Part shown: piece by piece, positions 43,202 through 57,191 of the stretch
Numbering within the stretch: the first letter of the stretch is position 1
Layout: each line of letters opens with the position of its first letter
Source: Roridomyces roridus
Lineage: Eukaryota > Basidiomycota > Agaricomycetes > Agaricales > Mycenaceae
Reading direction: 5' to 3'
DNA: 64,000 bases
NCBI GenBank assembly: GCA_029378245.1
Contig: JARKIF010000008.1
Span: 434,001 to 498,000, forward strand
Notes under the pieces: model-generated
Seen by the model: the letters and a program-made list of their open reading frames with translations, nothing else
Told to the model about the DNA's origin: nothing
The model's database searches: none
Translations under genes and position numbers: made by a program

Positions 43202-44621
43202 TCACCGTCGTCTGTCCCTGCTTCGACTTCTGCGCCGCGGAGGTGAGAGTGACCGCCGTGACCGATGATCCCGCCCGGTCTCTCGTGAGGAGCGCTCCCG
43301 ACTGCGGCTGCGTTTACGCCGGCGGCCAGAGTCGGGAACATCAAAAACCATCCCGTAGCCACCGCTGCTACTCGCGCGCCCATCAGCCTCTTTTCTGTAC
43401 CGTCTCGTCTCTTCCAGATCATCTCGACCTCCGAATCCGTGTCCCTTTCTTTCTACGCGCGGTCCACGTTGCACATTATTCGACCACGAGTCGTTCATTC
43501 TTGCCACGGACTGTGAGCTGGCCGGACATCAGCGCGCATCAAGGCAAAAGGAGATGGAGATAAGTACAAATCGACCCAAATGCGCCTGTCGTCGACCAAG
43601 ACATTCTGCATCTTGAAATACGCCTGTTCGGCGTCCTCTCTGCGGTCGAATTCAATAAACGCATATTGGAGCGAGTCGCCCGTCCGTTTGTCCCGAATGA
43701 CTTGACAGCTCATGATAGTTCCAAACCGCGAAAATATTAATTCGAGGTCTTCGTCGCGCGTGACCGGGTTGAGCTTGCAAACGAAGAGAACATTCTCCGG
43801 AGGACGGACGTTGGCGAAAGGCAGGTCGCCGACCATCTCGAGCGTGAGTGCGGACGCAGCTGCTGCCTTTTCGCGTCGAATGCGCTCCTCTTCTTCCTCC
43901 GGAAGGGTAGCCAGTGGGTCTTCGTCTTCAGCAATCCGGGTCGAGTTGTCAGGAGCTCTTGTCGGTGACGACGGAGGCTGGATCTTGGCGAGCTCCGGGG
44001 GGTCTGGGAAGGGATCATCTGAGGACGATTGAGGGTGTGTATTGGGCATGTAGAGAGAGAGTACCAAGTATAACGACGTGGCGAATCCGGATATCTTTGA
44101 ATGGTCGGCCGTCCTTGTCCACGAAGACGTCGTTCAACTTGTCAAGTGTGTCGAGCCCTTCGACGACATGACCGAACACGGTGTGCTTGCCATCCAGGTA
44201 GTCAATGTTATCCGCTAGCGTGACGAAGAATTGACTGCCACACCCGCCGGCGGTGTGACCCTCGAGCGCCGGTGCGACTGCCATCGAGACTGTCCCTTTG
44301 GAGGTGTGCTTCAGTTTGGGGCGGATTTCGGGTGGAAAATATCGCGCATTGGAGGATTGTGGATCTAGCAGTGACCAGATGGACTCTCCACCTGTACCAG
44401 TTGCGGAGGGGTCTCCCGCCTGGGCCAGAAAGTCTTTGGAAACTGAAGAAAGTCAGACGTGCTGCAAGGTAGATGTTGCGAGACGAACCGTTGAAAAAGG
44501 CATTCAGATTGTAATAATACACTTTGCAAAGCTTGAGAAAGTTTTCACAGGTCTTTGGGCACGCCTCGACCTCAAGGTCAATGACGAGGTCACCTAGCGT
44601 CGTCTCGAGTAGAACCGACAT
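43202..44621 (-). CDS. Cyclophilin with RRM (PPIL4/Cyp6 type)
   Basis: Nuclear peptidyl-prolyl isomerase of the RNA-binding class. Start at 44621, [20 protein letters not shown] and [18 protein letters not shown]; the cyclophilin core continues [55 protein letters not shown] and [17 protein letters not shown]. After a charged linker the RRM reads [20 protein letters not shown] (RNP2), [20 protein letters not shown] and [20 protein letters not shown] (RNP1). The tail is an RS-like basic region ([20 protein letters not shown]) ending SRDRRR at 43202..43204. Domain order and tail match the PPIL4 subfamily. Confidence 0.93.
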
Positions 44622-44684
44622 GCAGATCAAATTGATCACGAGGCTTCTTCTACATGGACACACTAGACGTGGGCTCAAACATCC
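44622..44684. promoter_or_regulatory. 63-bp divergent spacer between the cyclophilin and NUP37-like genes
   Basis: Start codons at 44621 (minus) and 44685 (plus). Confidence 0.55.
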
Positions 44685-46058
44685 ATGCCTTACAAGTATG
44701 CTCTTTCTCCTCTTCCTGCTTGAATCGCCAATACCATACAACTCCAGGCTGCAAGAAGCGAAGATGCCATCGGCCTGGTCGCCATTGGGACCGACCACTC
44801 CCTTGAAGTCGTCATCATTGTTGAGCGAACAATCAAGGTCCTTATTAACTTCACGCGTTTTGGCCCTCTCTCGACGCGTCTTAGTCCATTGCTTCCTTCC
44901 ATATCGGCTCGAGAGTGACCTCGCTCACGTTCTCGCCACGAACAGTTTCTCCGTCGTTCAGTGACGACTGGTTTATCGAGTCGGTGTTTTTTTCGTCCCC
45001 CATTGGCGCGCTCAAAAATTTGGTGTACTCAGACTCGCAGTAGCAAGTGCCGACTTTGGCCTGCATCTACTCACCCAGAGCCGAAATGGCGATCAGGAGA
45101 TCTATCGCTTCGGTGCCGGACTGAGTGGACACCATGGCAGGGTCAATGATATCACCTTTTGCGGCGGCAAGGGAGAGGACAGCATACGCTATCTTGCCAC
45201 TGTCGGAGGTAAAGGCTCTCTCTATCGTGCTGCTCCAGCTCAAGGCTCGGCAGATGACAAGATGCTCATGGTGTGGGATCTATACCCGGGCCCAGGGATT
45301 GTCGACTCGTCCGGGGTGCTGGGCTCTTCCTCGCCGCCACCACGCCTGCAACCGACAGCTTATGTTATCGCTTTCCCTCACCCATTGACGACGGTCAGCG
45401 CGCACCCTTCGTCATCCAAAGAGTTTTTGGTTTCGGATGCTCGTGGCTGTTTATTCCTTACAGACTGGCGAAGCAACGACGAAGACGAAGACTGGCGGAT
45501 GATTGAGCTGATAGAGCCTCATGCGTTGAGCTCAATGAACCCTGCGATTCCAGGGTGGCTGTGCCGCCTGGCGGAGTGACAATTCTGACATGTACGCATA
45601 TCGGCCTCCATTGTCTTCCTCTTGACCTTCGGCGGCAGAATTGGAGCAGTCTATTCCTCGCGGTATTCACTGTGGGATATTTCTCGGTTGCAGGGAGGCA
45701 AGCCAGTAACTGGTCCAACTTTCCCACAAGGTGGCCATCGTTTCCGGTACGTATTCATTCAATTGGTCGGATGTTGGAGCTGCTGACATGCCGCAGCTGG
45801 TGTCCCACTATTCCTGAGCATTTCGCCATTTCAACACAATCACCAAGCAAAGGCGCTACTGTCGCCGGTATGTTTTCTGTTCACACGTCGAAATGGTACT
45901 AGAGTCTGGCTCCAGTCTACACGACAGCAAGACATGCACCACAAACGATCAGTCTAGCGCCGCGCCCTCACTTTGTGCGCGACTTTGATTGGTTGGGCAA
46001 TTCGATCGTGGCAGCAATAGGGCGGAAACTAGTTGTCGTTGAGGTTAGGATGGAATGA
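44685..46058 (+). CDS. WD-repeat protein resembling nucleoporin NUP37
   Basis: Short first exon MPYK joins over a 48-nt intron to [30 protein letters not shown]. Further exons read [139 protein letters not shown] and [20 protein letters not shown] to the stop 46056..46058. WD-type Trp-Asp pairs (MVWDL, LWDI) support a beta-propeller. Order and wording fit basidiomycete NUP37-like proteins, a subunit of the Nup107 complex, but that identity rests on memory. A frame break at 45552..45553 (A and G side by side in a Pro codon) interrupts the fourth repeat. Confidence 0.6.
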
Positions 46059-46176
46059 TAAGATGCAAGGAAGCAATCTATCTTTACAAAGTGTATTATA
46101 CTACACTAACGGCATGCTACACGAGGCGGGAACGAAGGACAAGAAGAACCGATAGAAAAAACACACACGATACAAG

Positions 46177-49131
46177 TTAGTGGCCGTAGTTGGGCTGTGG
46201 GACGGCCTGGTGCATATGGTACGACATCTGGTGTCCGTCCGGCGTCGTTGGGGGCATATTGCGCGTGTGGTCCGTATGGGAATCGCCAAAGCCCAGTTCC
46301 AAAAACATATTTTTCCAGTAGTGCGCGTCGAGCTCCGAGGCGTGGTGAGGGATCGAGGGCACGTATCCCTCTGGCGTATAGTTGTGAGTCTGCATCTGCT
46401 GGACCGGCGCGATGGCGCGTGCAGATTCAGCAACGTATTCCTCCGTCTGGTTGGTCGGAATAGTGTTCGTCGGCGAGACCGGAAACTGGAAGGTCTGGTC
46501 ATGCGATACGGACTGAGGGCTATAGATTGATGAGGTCGGTGTCGTCCCTGAATGTGGGAAGGAGATAAAGAACAAGCATGAGAAACAAGTCGGACGGCCA
46601 CCTACCTTGTAGCCGGGGATCAATCGCCATGCTTTCGTACCGTTCGGGTTCGCTTCGGCGAGACTTGAAGATGTCGTTTGCCAACAGACTCCGCAAGAAT
46701 CGGGCATGATAAGCAGCAGACGTCGACGCCGGGGAAAGAACAGAAGCGTCGTAGTAGGCGTCGGCGGTCTTGGAAATGAGCGAGTGAATTTCGTGCGCCG
46801 TGCCTTCGTGCAACTGGGCAAGGGTGTTGGAGCTTCGTAGAAGCTACGGATGAACATTTTTGAGAAACCAATAGCAGACGGAAAATAAAGGGTTTTCACC
46901 TTGAGAAGAAACACGGCTGCGTAGGCAGACATGACGGTGATCGAGTCCTGGCTGTATCGCTGGGGCAATTGGTGAGTCGATGAAAGATGCGGGCAAGCAT
47001 GTACATACGAGCATGCTCATCGACGGCAGGTCCTTGGAAACAATGCGTAGGCCATCGAGGGCACTGGTGCAGCATGCCGAAAGGGCTTGCAAACTGGGGC
47101 TGGCTCGGCTGGACTGCGATTGATTAGATGGTTTCTCACACAAGACCGAGAGTCAATCACTTACGGGTGACATGGAAGCCTGGATTCCGAAGCTATTCAG
47201 GAACAGCCGGACATGCAGACGAAAGAGACTGAGAAACGAAAAATGGAACGATTCGCCACCAGCTGTGGGAATGTCAGCAGGGCCCAGAGGAAGCAGATGA
47301 AAAGTACCGCGTTGCATCTCGGTCTGCCAAGTGTCCATCCATTGGGTGAGCTTGCCGTTGCAGTTTCTGAGGACGACAGTCGTAATTGATATCGTTGTGG
47401 TTGCCGTTGGAGGCACCGGCCTTGGTGTAAAACATGTCGGTAGTCTCCGAGGTGATGCGGCGGAGCTGGACAAAGGAGGCCGACGATGACGTCCTCTGGG
47501 CGGGGTGGACTGCCGCCTCCCTCAGTGCCATGTCATCGAGTGCCGGACCAGGTCGTCCTCGGGGAGCATCCAACTGCGGCCCGTTTGGGTGCTCAAGCTG
47601 CGATCGTGGATAAACAACACGAAATAAGTCCGCTCGCGGTTGCGCCGCTCGAGTTTGTGGAACTCGGATTCATTCGGAGGCGGCGTCGCATAGTACCGGA
47701 TTCATCCCCAGTTCGACCGCCATCCGGCAAGCCTGGGCGGGGCGAGTAAGATACCGATGCAAGGAAGCGAAGCGAGCTCACATAGCCAATATACGTCCAT
47801 GTCCGCTGGAATGGGTGTGAGCCACGGAGATGCGAGCACAAAATAGACGCACTTACGTTGTCGTCGGGGTCTTGCCAGTACGTGAGACAGGCAAAAGCTT
47901 GAACGACTTCGACACGTTTCCAAGCCTCTGCAAAGGCGCGGACGGCGAACTCGTGGGCGAGCTTCTGGCACGGCTTGAAAACCTCTGGTTTGAAGAATTT
48001 GCAGCCGGCCATAATGAGGGTCGTGAAGAGAAAGGGACACTTTGAGCGGACATAATGGACGGAATGGAGGGCGGGATCGAAGAGATTGATAAAGGGATTA
48101 AGGCGGAGGAAGATGAGGTCAAAGAGGACCTTTGCTTGGTCTTCGTCGATAATGCCGGCGGTGACAGGGTCAGTGTATTGGACGGGAGACTTGAGGGCTC
48201 TATTTTGATTCGGGGGCGAGTAGGAGGCGCGGGAGACGCCGTTGGGAGCCTCGGTTGGATTAAGGATGGTGCGGAAGAACGAGTTGCGCTGGTTCTCCTT
48301 GCGTATGAGTTTGGCGGGGAAGAGGGCGCGGTCTGCGGGGTCTGGGTCGTCGTCGTCGTCGTCTATGTCTCGTGATCCATGGCTGGACGGAGGATATTCG
48401 CCGTTTTGATACTGAGAGAGATTGAGGGGAGGAAGCTCGTTGGAGGAGAAGTGGGACGCAGAGCCCGAGTAAGGATCGCGGTAATCGCGGTCGCGATCTG
48501 CGTACGGCGAGTCCGCGGCCGCCTGCGACTTGAGTTTGGCACTGTTCAAGCCCTTTTCGAGACGACGGAGCATTTTGGAAGCCTCTGAAAGCCTGAGTGG
48601 TGTGGGGGATGAGAGGACTGTGGGGGCAAGAGACGAGGTGAACTTGCTTTGAACCTGGCTTGCGGCCCCTGCGATGCTTCTCGAAGATGCACTCGACATT
48701 GGCGCGTTTGCAGCGCTGGCATTGCTTCTGGCCATCGTCTGCGCCGACGCATTTCATCTAAAATGGAATTGACCGGAGGGGAATAGAATGAAGCGCGGCG
48801 ACGAACCTTGGCGGCACGACAGACAGTGCAGGCACGGGCACCACGCACGACGGGGGCGCGAGGGCTGCAGCAACAAGTGAAATGGTGTGTTGCAGGAAGC
48901 GGACGGGGACTTACCTTGCTTCCACATCGTCTCCAACATCCATGGCCGGTCGATAACGGTGATCAAAGGGAGGAGACTAGTCCCCGGCGCTGTCAAAGTC
49001 GACGGCGGAGCCTGTTTGGACACCGTGCACGACGGCGCTGAACAAGAGCTGGGCGATGCACAAAAGCGCAAGGAAGGAGACAAGCCAGATAGCTTCGCTT
49101 TACTCCGAGTCCGGCCTGATCGCTTAAACAC
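46177..49131 (-). CDS. Large Zn(II)2Cys6 transcription factor with fungal_trans-like middle region
   Basis: Start at 49131, MFKRSGRTRSKAKLSGLSPS. The zinc cluster is split by an intron: RGARACTVCRAAK / MKCVGADDGQKQCQRCKRAN VEC, followed by the basic linker EKHRRGRKPGSK and a short coiled coil LSEASKMLRRLEKGLNSAKL. An acidic Ser/Asp region follows, then the fungal-specific regulatory domain: ALHSVHYVRSKCPFLFTTLI, VVQAFACLTYWQDPDDN, ACRMAVELGMNP and NRERTYFVLFIHDRSLSTQT. A Gln/Thr/Pro-rich tail ends NYGH at 46177. The linker/coil junction uses a GC-AG intron (donor AA/GCAAGT), the only phase-compatible choice. A metabolic or developmental activator is likely; targets unknown. It shares a 208-bp divergent spacer with CEF1. 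Confidence 0.85.
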
Positions 49132-49339
49132 TTGATTTATTGTAAACCCAGTCTCCTTCGCACGTATGTATTTCGTCTTTTTTCTGCCATGTACTTGTCT
49201 GTATGATCCAGATGGTTTCTAATGCCATTGGCAAGTGTATGGAAAGTAGTTGAAGAAATAAGTCGTTGATCGCGTCATATGCCTTTTTGATCCGTGTAAC
49301 TTAGAGTCACTCTCTCTCATCGACCTTTGCGTTCTCAAC
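49132..49339. promoter_or_regulatory. 208-bp divergent spacer between the Zn2Cys6 gene and CEF1
   Basis: The longest divergent spacer in the window. It is AT-rich around 49135..49200 and 49230..49290. No defined element is recognised. Confidence 0.5.
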
Positions 49340-51979
<2,640 letters not shown>

Positions 51980-52148
51980 CCAATGGATTTTTGTAGCGTG
52001 TATCTTTGTATCGGCTTGCTCACGCCGAATGTTGCCTCGAGGTTTGAGCGCTTTTGACATACGGTTCCTGGAAATCAGTTCCAAGAAAGCCTCTTTGTTC
52101 AAATCAAGCACGTATAAAAGGCATGGTACGCTATCAACAAGGGGCAAA

Positions 52149-52798
52149 ATGCCCGCCATCTCCACCATCCTCATCGTCCCGCGGGATTCCACGAGCGAAA
52201 GCAAAATACCAGTTGCGGCCATGGTGGGTGGCCTGGTTGGCGGAGTGGTGCTAGGTCTGCTGTTTACCGCGGGTTGGCTTTTATGGGCGAGGACCGTGCG
52301 GTTGTCAAAGGAAAGAGACCAACAAGAACAAGTAAGAGCTCGTCGTAAAACCATCGTGTACATTCACATGTCTTGCAGGCAGCGCGAAACAAGACAAGAA
52401 GCAACACGCATTTGAACGCCTCGGCCGGGCTGTGGACAGGAGGATATCGGCCCATGCTGCTGCGCCCGGCAACAGCCAGAGTGAGGTTTATGGAGAAGAG
52501 CGCATTCTCTGCACCGAAACCCCTACGGTCAGCGAAAGGGAATGTGGAACGGCGACAAATGCAGGCCCGGGCGCCGCGGATGCCATCCACGGTCAGTTCC
52601 GCGTCGCTCTATTCAGCCGACAGCGCAGAGGAGCACCAAATCCAGGCGCCGTCGAGCATAATCTTGGCGGCATTAGGAAGTATGGAGGCGGTACTGACCC
52701 GAGGGTCATTGGGGGATCGGCGACCAGTACCACAGCAACGAGGGTCTCAGGCCACTGCATCGACTCACTCACGCGAGAACGTAGGGGTGGCATATTAG
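52149..52798 (+). CDS. Single-pass membrane protein of unknown function
   Basis: Two exons joined by a 47-nt intron at 52332..52378. The N-terminus is short and Ser/Thr-rich (MPAISTILIVPRDSTSESKI), followed by one strong membrane helix, AAMVGGLVGGVVLGLLFTAG with WLLWA, containing GxxxG motifs that often pack helices. A basic stop-transfer stretch (RTVRLSKERDQQEQ) implies an N-out, C-in orientation. The cytosolic part is about 150 residues, disordered and rich in Arg, Ser and Ala. No cleaved signal peptide is obvious. The layout resembles fungal Mid2/Wsc-like or syndecan-like membrane proteins with a very short ectodomain, but I do not recognise it. An upstream in-frame ATG at 52030 could lengthen it. 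Confidence 0.55.
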
Positions 52799-52812
52799 GA
52801 TGAACTGAGCTA

Positions 52813-53459
52813 CTATTGCAGGGCTTTTATTATATGTTGCTTCGGACAAGTTAGAATAGGCAAAAGGTAGACAACACAACGACGGACATGTTCTATCTGA
52901 GAAACGGAAGCCTTGAACTTTTCGACTTGTTGCCAGCAGTCCAGCGGTGTGGTCGCATTGTTTCTGCCGTCCGTTCAGAGAAAGTTGACCAATGAGGGTT
53001 ATCACCGACTTGTAGCACGCGACAAGCGCGTCGCTGTCTTCCCGAAGGCCAGGGTATTCCGAAAGATCCCGGCGGGCGTGGTACCTGTCGACCTTGGTAC
53101 GGACATGATGCAGGTCCTCGAGGAGAGCGGCAGATGTCTTGACCGATTCGGCATCACCGGTCATGGCACGCTCGCGGTCCAGGTTTTCCTTCTCGAGGGC
53201 TTGGTGAATCTGGTCGCGCACGTGCTCCTCCTCCTGGCGCAGATGCTCGAGCTCTGCCTGGATGCGGGCGCGAATCTGGGCGTCTAGGGTGTTTTGGCGT
53301 TCGGGTGAGGGGGTTGGCTGGGCGGCATTGTCGGCAAGGGTGTTGACAAGGTCCTGGTCAAACTGCAGGGAGTGAGGAGACGGTGACTGTGGGAGAAGGA
53401 GCGAGACGGACGGAGACGGGAGAGTCCGAGTCTTGAAGACTCGACTGAGAAGCACCCAT
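52813..53459 (-). CDS. MIC19: MICOS complex subunit MIC19-like (CHCH-type C-terminus)
   Basis: Start at 53459 with MGASQSS, an N-myristoylation-type start typical of MIC19/CHCHD3; MICOS shapes inner-membrane cristae junctions. A coiled coil follows (LDAQIRARIQAELEHLRQEE, HVRDQIHQALEKENLDRERA, LLEDLHHVRTKVDRYHARRD). After a 49-nt intron the C-terminal motif reads CYKNNATTPLDCWQQVEKFK, with two cysteines separated by ten residues and the PLDCW wording of fungal MIC19. A frame break at 53372..53373 (coding A and C side by side in a Ser codon) separates the N-terminal exon from FDQDLVNTLAD. The exact stop (52813..52815) is tentative. Confidence 0.78.
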
Positions 53460-53544
53460 TTCGACGGGAACGTACTTAGTTCTTGGTCTGAGTAGATTAT
53501 CCCCGAGAGTGTCGATGTAGATGATGTAAGCATGTCAACACACA
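53460..53544. promoter_or_regulatory. 85-bp divergent spacer between MIC19 and CDH1
   Basis: Start codons at 53459 (minus) and 53545 (plus). Confidence 0.55.
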
Positions 53545-55326
53545 ATGCAACAACCTTTGACCTACCCCTTCATGCACCGGGACTCGACATTCTCCAAACG
53601 ACTTCGTGCTTCGCAGGCGGACCTCGACGATGAGCGGCCACCAACCAACAAGCAGCGGATGGACAGCGACGAGCAACGCGATTATGGCGACCGCTTCATC
53701 CCCAGACGCGACGGGGGTGACATGCGGCACTTCGTACAATCTCAGGGACGAAGCTGGTCCCTCGACCCCTTCCAAAAAGTCCAGAATCATACCGTCAGAG
53801 TCGGACGCGCTCAAAGGTGGGTTTGCCACCGATTCCCGTCAGTCAAGAGCTCAACAATGGCCTCAGAACAAGCCAATGCGCTCTTCAACTCGATATTGCA
53901 CAGCGAGGTGACACCGCCAGACCACCATCGCCCCTCGTCCCCAGCTCCCACAAATTTGAACGCGCCGCCCTCGACACCGACGCGTCGTCGTCTCTTTGCT
54001 TACCACTCTCCGTCCACATCCGCCCCTTCAACGCCGACCCGTCGTCTCGACACAACAACTGACGCGGCCTATTCCATGAGCCCCGTCCGCGCAGAAAGTC
54101 GCCAGCTGCTAGAGAGTCCTCGTCGCCAACTCCGCAACGTCTGCAAGACTCCGTATCGTGTCCTAGACGCTCCAGAACTTGCAGAAGACTTTTACCTCAA
54201 CTTGGTCGACTGGTCTAGCACCAACGTCCTTGGTGTTGGTCTCGGTAGTTGCGTCTACCTTTGGACTGCACACAACGCAGCTGTCAACCGCCTGTGCGAT
54301 CTCTCCGACACTAACGATTCCATCAGTTCTGTCTCTTGGGTTCAGAAGGCACGCGAGCATTTATTTCTCTTCATTGCAGCATACTAACACTCTAATAGGG
54401 CTCAACGCTCGCCGTGGGCACCATCTCCGGCCGGCTCCACGTCTACGACGCAAACCGACTGACCCTGCAACGCACCTATCAGCAGGCCCACACACAACGT
54501 ATCGGCGCCATCGCATGGAACGGCCATGTCGTCTCTTCTGGATCACGAGACCGAATGGTCCACCACCGAGACGTCCGCGAGTCGACCTCGCGTCCCTTCA
54601 AACGATGTTCCGGTCATCGCCAAGAGGTTTGTGGCCTTAAATGGAGTGGCGATGGCGGCGTTGGTGCTGCCAACCTCGCCAGTGGTGGCAACGACAATAA
54701 GGTGTGTATATGGGATCTTCGGGGGTCACGACGGAGCAATAATGCTGGCGGTGCTGCCCGCGGAACACCGACTGCTGGGGCATCAAGTGGCAGTGGCACA
54801 GACGACGCCGCAGGTGACGCGCCGCTATGGAAGTTTCACGAGCACACGGCGGCTGTCAAGGCCCTTGCGTGGGATCCCCATGTTTCGGGCGTCCTGGCCA
54901 CGGGAGGTGGCACGCAGGATAAGCACATTAGGTTTTGGAACACAATCAGTGGTACGATGCTGAACGAGTTGGATACGGGGAGCCAGGTGATGAAACAAAT
55001 CTCGCCTTCCAGTCACCCATTGATTTTTGTAGGTGTGCAATCTCATCTGGTCATTGACCTCGCACGAGCTTGTCTCGACTCATGGGTTCTCGTCGACCAC
55101 GGCTCAAAACCAAATCTGCATTTGGAAATACCCGACTCTGAACATGGTGGCTTCGCTCACTGGGCACACGAACCGGGTGCTCTATCTTGCCATGAGCCCG
55201 GATGGAGAGACGATTGTAACAGGTGCCGGGGACGAGACGCTGCGGTTCTGGAATGCTTTTCCGAAGCGGGAGGTTGGGGAGCGGAGCGGGGATAGTTGTT
55301 TGGATTATGGACGCTTGATACGATAG
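53545..55326 (+). CDS. CDH1: APC/C activator CDH1 (Fizzy-related WD40 protein)
   Basis: Substrate adaptor of the anaphase-promoting complex in late mitosis and G1. N-terminal C-box DRFIPRR binds the APC/C. Then EQANALFNSILHSEV, SPRRQLRNVCKTPYRVLDAP and ELAEDFYLNLVDWSSTNVLG (family hallmark). WD repeats follow: GVGLGSCVYLWTAHNAAVNR, GSTLAVGTISGRLHVYD, RIGAIAWNGHVVSSGSRDRM, GHRQEVCGLKWSGDGGVG, LASGGNDNKVCIWDLRGS, HTAAVKALAWDPHVSGVLAT, GGGTQDKHIRFWNTISGTML and SPDGETIVTGAGDETLRFWN. The protein ends ...GRLIR, the IR tail that docks on APC3. The frame changes within a G5 run at 53713..53717. An Ala/Gly/Ser-rich insertion sits between repeats near 54740..54830. Confidence 0.95.
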
Positions 55327-55383
55327 ATCAAAAGAGTCACTCGTTCTGCTGACTAATCTGATTGTATTTCTTCATCGACCATT

Positions 55384-57101
55384 ATGGCTGAAGACGACAC
55401 CGTTGTCGCTGCAGCACCCGACGTCGCCATGGAGGTCGTTGCAACCGAGTCTACCGTCCTCGATCCTGAAGACCCCGTAGCCATGCAAAAAGCGGCCAGG
55501 CAAAGTCGGTCGCCTGTTTTTTTCGCAAAAGTCCATCTCCCAACCTTGACCTGCAGTCGAATTCTATTTTGCCGATTCCAACCTACCATACGACAAGTAG
55601 ATTCTTGGTGGTCATTTCCTGTATTGCGTTCTCAACTTTGCTAGATTCATGTGGACACTGTACTCAAAAACGCCTGACCACTGGGTCCCTATCGCTACCG
55701 TCGCGTCGTTCAAGCGGATGCGTGACTTTACGCCACTAGGGGACTCATGGGTTGCCCGGGCGTTGCGCGAGAAGAGCACCCAGCTCGAGGTGGATGCCGA
55801 GGGTGTGAATGTTCGTCGCAAGACCGAGGTTCAGGAGCCCAAAGATCAGTTCGAGCGCAGTGTCTATGCGAAAGGGTTCCCTGAGGAGGACGGTACGCTT
55901 CAGGCTCGTCTCGAAGCCTTCTTTGAGCAGTATGGCCCCACAAATGCCGTCCGCATGCGCCGCGACGCCGACAAAAAGTTCAAAGTGAGTCGTTGGAACA
56001 ACTGTCCTGAATTGTCTAGATCTATTTGCTAGCTGTCCGTTTTCGCCGAGTTCACTTCCAATGAGACCACTGTCGCTTTTCTCTCCGCTTCCCCGCCGCC
56101 TACATTCGAGGGTACAGAGCTCCTGGTCATGTCCAAGGAGGACTACTGCGCCATGAAGATCCGAGAAAAAGGTCTCACGGGCAAGGCCGCTGACATGCGG
56201 AAAAACCTGTATGCAGCGGGGCGCAAATTCGATGCCTTCCGCGACACGGGGTCGACCAAGAAGCCGTCCGCCGACAAGGCTACCGAGGCAGAAAAAGAAA
56301 AAGACAAGGAGGTGGTTCTTGAGTTTATGGGTACCATGATCCCCATCCAACGGGGAGAGGATGGCGCGGGTTCACTCCAGGAATCGGACATTCCATTTGT
56401 CAAGGGCGCGACGATGCGGTTCGACGATGCCGACCCGGAGGCAAAACTCGTATACAATGAGATCAAGGTGAGTTTTAGCGCCAGAAATCAGATAATCTTT
56501 GAACGCTTCACCCAGGCGCCTTTGAAAGAAAAGTTTGGCCGCCCGCCATTCATCAAGTACACTCAGGGCGAATCTTGGGGTCTCGTTGGGTTTCACAAGG
56601 CCCTGTCCGAGGAGGAAATCCAATATGTCAAGGACACTGTTCCCAAGCTGGCGGGCAAACAACTTGCGTGGAGTTTAGCCGGAGGTGAGCACGTCCCGCG
56701 TCACTTTTAGTTGCTGACAAGTGTCTCCTTCAGAGGACGACGAAAAGCAGTTCCAGATAGAGCGTGCTCAAGGTGCTGCACGCATTGCGCTGGAGCAGGC
56801 GACAGGAAGCGGCGGCAGAGGTATGGGTCGTGGGCGCGGTGGTGGACGTGGCGGGGGTCGTGGGCGAGGGAGGGGAAACCGGGGGGGCCGTGGTCGTGGC
56901 GGAGGGCGTGATCGCGACCGCGGAGAGAGCCGGGCAAGCAAGACTGCAGAGGGTGATGACACTGCTGCCACCGGTGAGAAGCGTAAGCGCGCGGTCGAGC
57001 CAGATGGCGGACCAGACGTTGGCGTCCGCGGAAAGGGTGCACCCCCAGTCATTGCTAGTGCCAAAAAGCCCAAATTGGAGGCTTCTGGCGAAGATTCATG
57101 A
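55384..57101 (+). CDS. LHP1: La ribonucleoprotein (LHP1 type)
   Basis: Binds 3' oligo-U ends of nascent RNA polymerase III transcripts and aids tRNA maturation. Start MAEDDTVVAAAPDVAMEVVA. The La motif is completed over two introns: ARQIEFYFADSNLPYDKFMW, TLYSKTPDHWVPIATVASFK, RMRDFTPLGDSWVARALREK. RRM1: SVYAKGFPEEDGTLQARLEA, FFEQYGPTNAVRMRRDADKK, LSVFAEFTSNETTVAFL. RRM2 (xRRM-like): GATMRFDDADPEAKLVYNEI, FGRPPFIKYTQGESWGLVGF. The tail is Gly/Arg-rich ([19 protein letters not shown]) followed by Lys/Arg clusters (EKRKRAVE, KKPKLEA) that can act as nuclear signals. Stop 57099..57101. All joins keep frame. Confidence 0.95.
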
Positions 57102-57191
57102 GCGGGAGCAGGCAAAACTCGAGAAATGTAATTTGGTACCGTACATCTTGCTTGTAAATAAGTCCATACCGCACTCTTTGTTCCAACCACC

